DNA of 64,000 bases, taken from NCBI GenBank assembly GCA_023678885.1, contig CM042985.1, forward strand, positions 8,234,985 to 8,298,984, read 5' to 3'. Position numbers and translations under genes: made by a program. The notes under the pieces were generated by a model. It saw only the letters and a program-made list of their open reading frames with translations, did not search any database and was not told the origin of the DNA. Every line of letters begins with the position of its first letter. Position 1 is the first letter of the stretch. This document shows positions 1 through 8,860 of the stretch, piece by piece. This DNA is from Pogostemon cablin (Eukaryota; Streptophyta; Magnoliopsida; Lamiales; Lamiaceae).

Positions 1-298
1 CCAACAAAAGGAGTGCGGTAGAGAACGGGCCTCTAAACCCGGAGCAGGGGATTCAAATACCCCTGGCACGAGTTCTAGATCAGATACTCCGAAAGGAAAT
101 TCGATCCAAGAAAAAGTCGAGGCTTCTGAGTCACATCTTGAGCCTTCGAGTCAACCCACCACCTCTGGGATTAAAGAGGGAGAGATCAACCTTAGGCCCA
201 TGACAGGCACTGCTAAGGTTGGTACTAACTTAGCTGATTTCTCTTATTGGCAGGATTACCAGGCCAGCTGGGAGAAATTAAACACCAGACAAGGAATC
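1..298 (+). pseudogene. Endogenous caulimovirus-like ORF, left part
   Basis: The frame starting at base 2 is open through all 298 bases and runs off the left edge. It encodes a Ser/Thr/Pro/Glu-rich, low-complexity stretch ending in an aromatic patch (SYWQDY). The stretch stops where element A is inserted. The GAATC target duplication (294-298) recurs at 34635-34639, and the frame beyond it is compatible, so this is the upstream half of the ORF continued at 34640-35464. The family is assigned from the promoter downstream of that second half. The ORF is broken by the retrotransposon and by an in-frame TGA just after the insertion point, so it is an old, non-functional copy. Confidence 0.55.
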
Positions 299-1368
299 AT
301 TTGATTAGCCATTTTGTAGTCGGGATGACTAATTCAACAATTTATCAAACCCAAGGGAGGTAGGTACTAGTGCTTAAGCGATCTCACGTTTCTTGTAATT
401 TTATAAAGACTAATCATCAATGGGATGGATATCAAACAAGAAATTAAATCGATCAAAGCAAGCAAGCAATGATTAGCAAACACAATAGATGGATGAAAAG
501 AGTGGTTTACCAAATTGAGTAAAAGTGAGATTAACAACATTCAAGAAGTGAAAATCCTAGGATACATGCATCAAATTCATATGTATCATGGGCATAGACT
601 AAGGGCCAACACTAAGTTCACCTAAACTCCCTCTCGGAATGAATAGGATATGGAATAATGCTCAATTGATTGGTTCTCACTCAAACAATTCCAACAAGGT
701 ACTAAGCTTGAAATGAGAGTCCCTTCACATGATTAATCAATTTCTCAATCAAACCAACCATATGTCCTATCAAAGGGTTCTAAATAATAAAGGACTTCTC
801 AATCACTTTACAATTTATAATGCACATGAAGTGTTTGATGAAATGATTCAATCAATTATCCTAAATATGCAATTGACTTCTCAATCTAATCACATGTTTA
901 AAACAACAAACCACACAAATCATCATAAACCTCAAGATCTTAAGCATCAATGATAGAAAATCAATTAACCCAATCAACATATGAATTCAAATACATAAAT
1001 CCCAAAATTATCCAACAACTATCATATTGCTAATCTCACAAGGGAGATTAGCCTACTATCTTCATAAGATCCATAACATAGACATTAGAAACCTTATAAA
1101 TCATTGTAAACTAGAGGATTAACACAAAATTGGAATGAAAACTCCCTTGGAAATGGATCCAATTGAATCTCCTTTCTTCCTTTGGTGATCACCCACTCTT
1201 CCTTACTTCTTCACTTAATTTGGATGGTAGAATTATGGAGAAATGATGTAGGATCCAAAAATGGATGGATGGGATGAAGAATATGGTGTAAAATCAAAGG
1301 AATGGTGTGTGAGGTGTGTGGCAGCTAAATTCTCGGATCTAATCTGATCAAAATATTGAATGGATTGA

Positions 1369-1376
1369 TATTTATA
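1369..1376 (-). promoter_or_regulatory. TATA box of element A 3' LTR
   Basis: The minus strand reads TATAAATA, about 50 bp downstream of the palindromic array at 1428-1647. The same arrangement is in the other LTR at 25835-25842. It is the likely core of the U3 promoter. Confidence 0.6.
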
Positions 1377-1427
1377 CCCCAAGGAGATCTTCTAGAAGAG
1401 TTTTAAAAAGATATTATGTTCTGCGCC

Positions 1428-1647
1428 GACACGAGTCGTGCTGCGTCGCACGAGTCGAGTCGTGTCAGGGTTCCGAGGTCAACGTTACTTAAAACGGCAC
1501 ACGAGTCGCGCTGCGTCGCACGACCAAAGGGTGGTCGTGTTGGACGAATTGATGGCTCCGCACGGCTTCTTCTTACAGGCCCGTGTCTGACACACGAAGC
1601 GTGTGCTGCAACACGACTCGTGTTGCCAGCACGGCCGGTCGTGTTGT
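1428..1647 (-). repeat. Palindromic ACACGA/TCGTGT array in element A LTR
   Basis: A GC-rich island in an AT-rich LTR, packed with inverted motifs. CACGACC (1519-1525) pairs with GGTCGTG (1533-1539) across 7 nt. CAACACGAC (1609-1617) pairs with GTCGTGTTG (1638-1646) across 20 nt. CGAATTGATG (1545-1554) and TTACAGGCCCGTGT (1573-1586) recur in the second array at 4681-4990. The array lies directly upstream of the TATA box on the minus strand. Confidence 0.8.
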
Positions 1648-1849
1648 TGCACTCTTGTTCCTTCTTCCTTGTTTGATCTCCCGTCACCATTTTTACTCCA
1701 TTTTCATTTGTTATACATATGTTTAGACTCATTCTCACACATTCCCATGAAAACACATAACACCACCAAAATACACAAAAATATGGATAAAACAATAAGA
1801 AAACACATACAAAAAGGCACTAAAATCTAGGTGAAAATGACGACAATCA

Positions 1850-1862
1850 CACCCCCAAACTT
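1850..1862 (-). promoter_or_regulatory. Polypurine tract of element A
   Basis: Abutting the 3' LTR, the minus strand reads AAGTTTGGGGGTG. This is the usual purine-rich primer for plus-strand DNA synthesis in plant Ty3/gypsy elements, and it fixes the element's orientation. Confidence 0.8.
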
Positions 1863-2583
1863 AAAGTATTGTTCGTCCCCGAACAATGAAAATGATAAAC
1901 CAAGGGAGAAGTTTTCACCTAGTAAAAAGACTAAACGAACACAAGTAATAACACATCATTAGCAACAAGCACTACAAATTATGCTAAGCTATCCTACAAT
2001 ATTAGACTTATGATATGAGAAATTAACAAGTTCAATCAAAAGAGAATGAAGTGCAATATAGTCCCTTTTAGTCTAAGCCTCACATAAGTTTATCAAATTC
2101 ACTCGATACTCTTTAAATGAGGTAAATCAACACTCCTCAATCAATTGGTTCGAATCACCATACACTTGCTCGTAGACTTTATTCACAAACCACCAAAGTT
2201 TTAATCAATGGTCAAAAAGGTCTTTGATTAAGGATGTAATGATAGGCTCTTTGGTAGGTAGGAAGAATTTAGATAAAAGTGACTAAACGAGTGTAAGTAA
2301 TCAAAGAGGTAGCTACTTTCTTCCATTCCTTCACATTTCTTTTCTTCCTTTCTTTTCTTACTTAATTTCAAGAACTATTCATCCACTTTCCTTGACTTGA
2401 ATTTCTTTTGATTCATGCTCCCATTTTTGTTAAAACTTTTAAATACTTGAGCATATTGTTGACATTTTGCTCTTTTTCTTATCTTAAGGTTGCATGTTCA
2501 TTCTTATCTTTGCTCTTTTCATCCCTTTTTGCTTTGCTTGTTTACCATCTCCTCTTCTTCTTTTGTCATCTCATCACATCTTT
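1863..2583 (-). other. Element A 3' non-coding region
   Basis: AT-rich stretch between the post-pol ORF and the PPT, pyrimidine-rich on the plus strand near 2330-2480. I see no coding potential beyond shadow frames. Confidence 0.6.
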
Positions 2584-3872
2584 CTAGCTACCATCTTCTA
2601 GAAAATTCCATCTTGCATTCCCCTCTCTTGGTCCATCTCCTTCCTCTTGGAGCTCTTCTTCTTCTTGTTCAAATGCTAGAGGTTCTGGTGCATGCTCTTC
2701 AAATTCCACCTGATGAGGTTGTTCTTCCTCTTCTATTTCCATGCCCACTGGCTCAGCTCTCAAGTTTCTTAGCTCAGGATTCTCCTCCACTCTCATTTGT
2801 TGGAGCACTGCTTCCACTCCTTCTCTATTCTCTCTATAGAAAGCTCTCACAACTGCTGAGTGGTTTGGGCTCGCCATAGCTAGATTCTGCTGCTTCCTTT
2901 GTCCTCGCATCGTGGTGAGCTCAGGAGCAGGTAAAGGAAATGGAGCTCCTTTGTCTTGCCTCAAGCAATACATATTTCCAATGAATGATAGGAACTCCAT
3001 CCTTATGAGTTGATTGTAAGTGAGTCCCTCACTAACCATTGAGTGTTGCATCCCTCTGAGATCGATGCCTAGCCCTTGCGCAATCATTGTCACCATACCT
3101 CCAATCATTATCCCTCGAGTGTTTTCTCTCTTAGCCACTCTTTCAACGTGCTGAATGAAGTGAGCTGCAATGTTCACTTTGAACTCATGGAAGATACTGT
3201 ACATGATGTACAACTGTTTCTCACCCACTGATCCACTCTCAAACCGCCCCAGAATGGTATTGGATACTATCTTCTCAAGGTATCTCATGACTGGGTTCCT
3301 TATAGCTGTCCCTTTTGAAGAGCTTGGAATGTACTCTGGAGGCTCAGTCCCATCTTCAACCAATCTTCTCCACCAAGTCTATTGATTAAAACCTCTTCCT
3401 GTTAGAAAGCTCTGATGGCCTCTCATGATTGGGCACCAAAGAACCTATTTAAATCGTTCACAGGAATCTGCTCCCACATCTCATTGTTCAACTGGAATGT
3501 GATCGCGATAGGAAACTTGTTCCTATCTTTATGAACCTCCAGAGTGCTCGTAAACTCGGCTGTAAGATGGAGGTAAGTGGGAGGTCTCTTGTTGAAAAAC
3601 TCTTCCATTTTCACTCGACGGAATAGAGTCCTCAGATCATTTTCTATTCCAAGACCTTCCATCGTTGCTTGATCCTGGAATCGAGTTGCTCTAATCTTTG
3701 GGAGTATGTATTCCCATCTCAATGCATACTTCTCCCATTCCATGAACTCAACTCCGAAGTTCTCAGGGTGCTGGTCCTTCATTAGCAGCTTTGCATCAAG
3801 GTCGGATAATTCCAATTCTGATTCAATTATAACAAAATCCTCATTGCGTTTCCTCACTCTTCTTTCAGCCAT
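2584..3872 (-). pseudogene. Athila-type post-pol ORF of element A, frameshifted
   Basis: Two open stretches, 3872-3423 (149 aa) and 3363-2584 (259 aa), in different frames. The first carries the pattern typical of the plant Athila ORF family: a Phe-Gln-Asp-Gln start, RPPTYLHLTAEF, then FQLNNE and the terminal DLNRFFG. The second continues with NPVMRYLEKIVSNTI, a MYSIFHEFKVN block and GGMVTMIAQGLGID, and ends in a Glu-rich tail. Function is unknown; the position matches the env-like slot of Athila elements. The frame is lost around 3364-3422. A homologue is at 15899-17412 in element B. The ATG at 3872 is directly preceded by an AG, consistent with a splice acceptor. Confidence 0.8.
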
Positions 3873-4558
3873 CTATAATTTTCAAAATAATTCAAGTTAT
3901 TCTCACTTCAACCTAAGACAAAGTATCTCATATTGATTAGAATCATCACTAGTTATTCAACTAAGTGTTAATTCTAGCACATATTCAAGTACAACAAACA
4001 ATGTGTTTCAACACCTTTAACATTTTGATCCAACCATCTCAACACAAAGTTGTTCCAAAAAAAATTCATTTAATCAATCAATTTCAACATCCAAATCCCT
4101 TCATTCTTTCATAAACTATCACTTTTTCAATGTGCATAACTCAATTCAATAATACTTCATGCAAAAACTTTGAATTCCAATTGAAATTTTCATTTAGGCA
4201 TTTCATCAAACACTTGGCATGCACATATTTCACACTTCAATTCAACAAGAATTCACCATGCCTTCATGCTCAAATCCTCAACATCTAAACTAATTCACAA
4301 CCATACAATCATCATAGAAGCATTATTACATCAATTTGAACATCATATGCCCTCAATCAATCATCCTACAAAAAAAATCCCCAAATTCAACTTCTTATGA
4401 ACCCTAATTTTTTCCAAATTCAACCAATCCAACAATTAAACTTGCAAATTCATGTTTTACAATCCTAGACATACTTTATACATACTATCATTCCAAACTC
4501 ATGCATGAATTTCGAAATTTAAACCTTGAAATGAAAATTAGGGCACAAGAATTCATAC
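3873..4558 (-). other. Candidate 5' UTR intron of element A post-pol ORF
   Basis: On the minus strand a strong donor (CCAAG|GTATGAAT) lies at 4559/4558. An acceptor (AAATTATAG|ATGGC) lies immediately before the ORF's ATG. The 686 bases between are AT-rich without open frames. Element B has a comparable donor and acceptor pair before its own post-pol ORF. Splicing itself is inferred. Confidence 0.45.
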
Positions 4559-4680
4559 CTTGGATTTTTCTAAATGAAATGGAAGGATTTGATGTTTAAG
4601 CTTTGAAATTCACCTTTTAATCTCACAATCTTACCACTCTTTGATATTTTGGTGATAATTGGTGGAGTATGGATGGAATT

Positions 4681-4990
4681 CGCACGACGGGAGGTGTTAG
4701 AACACGACGGGAGTGAATGCCCGTGTCCAGAAATCTGACTTTTAAAACACTGCTTAAGACACAACACGAGTCGTGTTGCGCAACACGGCCAAGGGGTGCC
4801 CGTGTTGCGCGAATTGATGCTCCCACACGGCCGTCTCTTACAGGCCCGTGTTATTGACACGGATCGAGTCTCGGTGATATGACACGACTCGTGCGACGAC
4901 ACACGACCAAAACCTGCCCGTGTTGCGCGAATTGATGTCGCCACACGGCCACCTCTTACAGGACAGTGTCAGCGACACGAGTCGTGTACT
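4681..4990 (-). repeat. Second palindromic array of element A, post-pol
   Basis: Same motif family as the LTR array. GCGCAACACGG (4778-4788) pairs perfectly with CCGTGTTGCGC (4800-4810) across 11 nt. CGAATTGATG occurs at 4810-4819 and 4928-4937, and TTACAGGCCCGTGT at 4838-4851 with a diverged copy near 4950. It lies between integrase and the post-pol ORF, upstream of the candidate intron, so it may be a second promoter module derived from or shared with U3. Confidence 0.8.
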
Positions 4991-5246
4991 GGTCCCCTGA
5001 ATTTTTCCACTTTTTCAACTTCAAATCTTGTCCTTCCCTGTTTCAATGCTTCCAATACTCCCTATTCATGCTCACAACTCATACACATCATTAGCTCAAC
5101 ATTAATATCACAAACAAAAGGATTATCAACTTCAACACCACCAAAACTAACCAAAACTAAACCGAACTCATGAGAAAATTTCAAATTTGACTCAAAACAC
5201 AAGAATTCATGTCAACATAGAATATAACATATCATACCACACCATA

Positions 5247-5260
5247 TCCCCCCAAACTTG
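5247..5260 (-). promoter_or_regulatory. Internal PPT-like tract of element A
   Basis: The minus strand reads CAAGTTTGGGGGGA just after the pol stop, nearly the same as the 3' PPT. Element B has the same tract after its pol (14518-14530). It could prime a second plus strand, like the central PPT of some retroviruses. Confidence 0.5.
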
Positions 5261-5448
5261 AATTGAAACAAGAGTTTCAAAGTAAGTTTGCAAAAAGTGG
5301 TACGATATACCGTTCACATCAATGACACACGCCTTGTATCTTCAATACATCTTCTCCTCATAAGCACAATTCACCTACAAGACCAAAACAAAGCAAAACA
5401 AGAAAAAGAAATATTTACAACCCTAAACTACTAAAAGGATATGAGCTT

Positions 5449-7071
5449 TCAAGAGGTGAAAGTGTCAATATATACCAACTCCCTTTGAGAGGGAGAATGG
5501 TAATGTTTCACTCTATGACCATTAACCACAAAAGCATTTTCATCCGCTCCTTCAAGTTTTATCGAGCCATCATCTCTCACTTCGATCACCAAGTATGGGC
5601 CGGTCCATTTCGAACGAAGTTTTCCGGGAAATAATTTAAGCCTTGAATTGAACAATAGAACTTTATCCCCCGGAATAAACTCCTTCATTTTGATCCTTTC
5701 ATCATGCCATCTTTTGAGCTTTTCCTTCAAAATTCTTGAGCTTGAGTAAGCTTCATCCCTAAATTCTTCTAATTCAACCAATTGGAGACACCTTTTCTTC
5801 CCGGATTCCTTTTCATCGAAGTTCAACTTCCTAAGGGCCCATAATGTTTTATGTTCCAACTCCACGGGTAAGTGGCATGCCTTCCCATAAACAAGTTTGT
5901 AAGGAGAAAATCCAAGAGCGGTCTTGTAAGCCGTTCGATAAGCCCATAAAGCATCGTCTAGCTTAGAAGACCAATCTTTTCGATTCCCATTAACCGTCTT
6001 TTGAAGAACAAGCTTCACTTGTCTATTTGACACTTTCGCCAAGCCATTCGTTTGAGGATGGTAAGGTGTTGAAACTTTGTGCTTTACTCCATATCCACTC
6101 AAGAGCTTCTCAATAAGCTTATTTATGAAGTGTGATCCCCCATCACTAATTATGGCCCTTGGTACCCCAAATCTAGCAAAGATGTTCTTCTTTAAGAAAC
6201 CCTTGACCACTAATGCATCATTTGTTCTTGTCGGGATGGCTTTGACCCACTTAGATACATAATCCACCGCAAGCAATATGTAAAGGTAACCATTGGAAGA
6301 AGGAAATGGCCCCATGAAATCCATCTCCCATACATCAAACACTTCAACTTCAAAAATGTTCCTCATAGGCATCTCATCACGTTGCCCTATACTTCCAATC
6401 CTTTGGCACCTATCACATCCCTTGATGTATTCCTTACAATCTTTGAACAAAGTTGGCCAAAATAACCCCGATTGTAGGATCTTTGCCCCCGTCTTTTGAA
6501 ATCCAAAATGCCCTCCACAAGGTGAAATGTGGCACATCTCCATTACACTTAACTTTTCCTCATCCGGGATACACCTCCTTATGATCCCATCCGGACAATT
6601 TTTAAACAAAAGAGGATCATCCCATAGATATTCCTTGACATCATGATAAAACTTCTTCCTTTGAGATTCGGTGAGATGATCCGGCTTGAGGCCACAAGCT
6701 AAATAATTCACGAAATCTGAATACCACGGCCTTCCGGTCTCACACAAAGCGTACATTCTTTGAAAATCAACTAGAAGAATCTCTTCATCCGGGAATGCAT
6801 CCTTAATGAACTCCATTGTTCCTTCTTCATCAACATTTTCTAAACGTGACAAGTGGTCGGCTATGACATTTTCGACTCCCTTCTTGTCACGTATCTCCAC
6901 ATCAAACTCCTGCAACAAAAGAACCCAATGAATTAGTCTTGGTTTTGCATCTTTCTTGCTCATCAAATACCTAATGGCGGCATGATCCGTATAAACAATG
7001 GTTTTCGTGCCAACTAGGTATGGACGGAATTTTTCAAAGGCATAAACCACGGATAAAACTCTTTTTCCGTT
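5449..7071 (-). pseudogene. Element A RNase H C-terminus and integrase
   Basis: An open frame of 533 codons from 7050 to 5449. It starts in RNase H (TDHAAIRYLMSKKDAKPRLIHW), then ADHLSRLE, an HHCC zinc domain (HxxxxGGHFG...CDRCQRIG) and the integrase core. The first two catalytic aspartates are present (MDFMGPF, ISDGGSHF). The third catalytic position, normally Glu in QAEVSNR, is Lys at about residue 339 (LAKVSNRQ), so the integrase should be inactive. The tail has the GPYLVI/GHRVKHY C-terminal pattern. Upstream, TTTT at 7055-7058 is one T short, giving a frameshift, and element B is inserted at 7072-7076. Confidence 0.88.
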
Positions 7072-7293
7072 GTAGTTGATGAGTGTGTAAATTCACAAGT
7101 TTGGCACTATGGTTTGTGCTAGTTTTGGAGAGTTTTGATGTGAAAATAGGTGGAAAACCTATATATATTGTGAATTAGCATGAATCAGGTGTTAGTGGAG
7201 CTATTTGAGTGGTTTCTGAGCAAAAACGGAGTGAAAGTGCCAAGAATCGAAGAGACGGAGTCGAAGCCATGCGAACCGCCCAAGAAATAAAAG

Positions 7294-7652
7294 GGTTCGA
7301 CCTGGTTGGAGGAGGGTTCGACCTCTCCAGCAGGTCAAACCAGCATTGCCGAGCTGACAGAAGAGGATTCGACCAGGGTTCGAGTGGTTCAACCTGTCCA
7401 TCAGGTCGAACCATGGTCGAACCAGTTCGCGAAAAAGAGGATTCGACCACGACGTTTGAGTTCGACTTGTCAGTTGGTCGAATCGGGAGCGGGAATTATC
7501 CAGTGATGAGGTTCGACCTGGAGTTCGACCAAGGCCTAAGTTGTTCGACCTGTTCAAGAGGTCGAACCAGTGCAGAATTATTCCAGTAGCGGGGTTCGAC
7601 CTGTTGTTCGACCTGTGGCCAGTTTGTTTGACCTGTTTGACGAGGTCGAACC
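7294..7652 (+). repeat. GGTTCGACC dyad array in element B 5' LTR
   Basis: About ten TTCGAC and five GTCGAA hexamers in 360 bp, far above chance. Several groups share one geometry: direct site, 12 nt, direct site, 9 nt, inverted site, 2 nt, inverted site. Examples begin at the GATTCGACC near 7368 and the GTTCGACC near 7526. The array ends about 95 bp upstream of the TATA box, in the U3 enhancer position. A copy is at 18942-19300. Confidence 0.88.
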
Positions 7653-7747
7653 TGCATGCGAGAACTTACCTTATCCGGATTTTCGAGGCTGAAACGCGTG
7701 AGATCACTTAGAAAGCCCATTCCAAGCCCTAAAGACGTGATTACAAG

Positions 7748-7755
7748 TATAAAAG
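7748..7755 (+). promoter_or_regulatory. TATA box of element B 5' LTR
   Basis: TATAAAAG, repeated in the 3' LTR at 19396-19403. It lies downstream of the dyad array and is the likely start-site selector for the genomic RNA. Confidence 0.7.
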
Positions 7756-8751
7756 GAGGCTCATACAGAGAATGAAGAGAGCTTTTGATCATCAATCATA
7801 AGAGAGAAAAGAGTAGAGGTGGTGATCCATCCGGAGGGCTGTGACAGAAGTTCGCTGAAGGTTCAAGTAAGAATGATCAATCTAACCATGATTGTTCCTA
7901 GATCAATCATGGGCTAGAACCGTCTTGGTAGTTCTAGGGTTATGAAAGTTTCATGATATAATTCATATTTCATGTGTAAAACTCCGTACAACACTACCTG
8001 TGATTTGTTTTATATAAGATTGCATATTTAATCCATACTCATAGTCGTTTTGTGCATCAATGATCGTTGTGTAGAGTCTGAATACATAACATGGTTATTG
8101 GTTGAGTGCGTTCACTACTGAGCAGGGTTTATCGTTATAATTCTAAGTGAAGGGATTTCGAAGTCTTATTAGAACCGTCTTATATGAATATTCATGAATT
8201 GAATTAAATTCGGGTTGATGAATAGGATGAAGAGTATAACTTTATAGTACCTAAAAAGGGAGATCAAATCGGGTTAGATTCTAGACGTAGAAGATAATTG
8301 ATTATGATAGTACCTAGAAAGGGGGGTGAAGTATATCTCTTGCTCCGAGGTTATTCACACGTGTCAAGCGCATATTTACTTGTGTCTATAGAGTAAACTT
8401 GCATGGTCTAGTGATGCGTCCACAAACCACAGGGCAGAGTCGGACACCATCACATGAAAATATGAATTGCTAGCGAAACTGGATGACCCGACGAACTATC
8501 TACTATTCTTATTGATCACAACTCACTTTTCTCTACTCTTACTATTTCTTTTTGCTATTTCGATTAGAAGTTATTATTCCTAAAACCTTTACAATTGCCA
8601 AACATAGTCCAAAGTATACTAGAATATAATGAAATTGATATTTAACCGTCCCGTGGGTTCGATATTGTAACTTGGTCATCTTCGCGACTACAATTGATAT
8701 CCTTCATACTTGAGGATTAATTTGTGTGTTGAGAAAACCCTATCAAGTTCT

Positions 8752-8769
8752 TGGCGCCATTGCCGGGGA
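8752..8769 (+). promoter_or_regulatory. Primer-binding site of element B
   Basis: TGGCGCCATTGCCGGGGA begins six bases after the 5' LTR. It fits the TGGCGCC-type PBS of plant Ty3/gypsy elements and fixes the plus-strand orientation. Confidence 0.85.
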
Positions 8770-8860
8770 CGGCGTAAAATATCTTTTTTTTGTATTATTT
8801 CTAGTTTATTAGGACTATTTACCTTGTTTTGTTGTTTTCTTTCGTATTCGTTTTAGGTGT

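Larger units (their letters stand above)
302..1849 (-). repeat. Element A 3' LTR
   Basis: A 1548-bp repeat starting TGATTAGCC and ending GACAATCA on the plus strand. The other copy is at 24764-26148 plus 34467-34634. On the minus strand it contains a palindrome-rich array (1428-1647), then a TATAAATA box (complement of 1369-1376). Small ORFs inside it, such as 729-953 and 1416-1676, recur in the other LTR and are not genes. Confidence 0.93.
7077..8745 (+). repeat. Element B 5' LTR
   Basis: 1669 bp, identical in length to the copy at 18725-20393. It carries the GGTTCGACC array at 7294-7652, a TATA box at 7748-7755 and ends directly before the PBS spacer. Confidence 0.95.

Noticed and set aside
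729..953. 74-aa ORF, nearly identical at 25195-25419
   Set aside because: Both lie in the LTRs of element A; duplicated because the LTR is.
7201..7795. Several overlapping ORFs on both strands in element B's LTR
   Set aside because: They coincide with the inverted GGTTCGACC array, recur in the other LTR and have no protein features.
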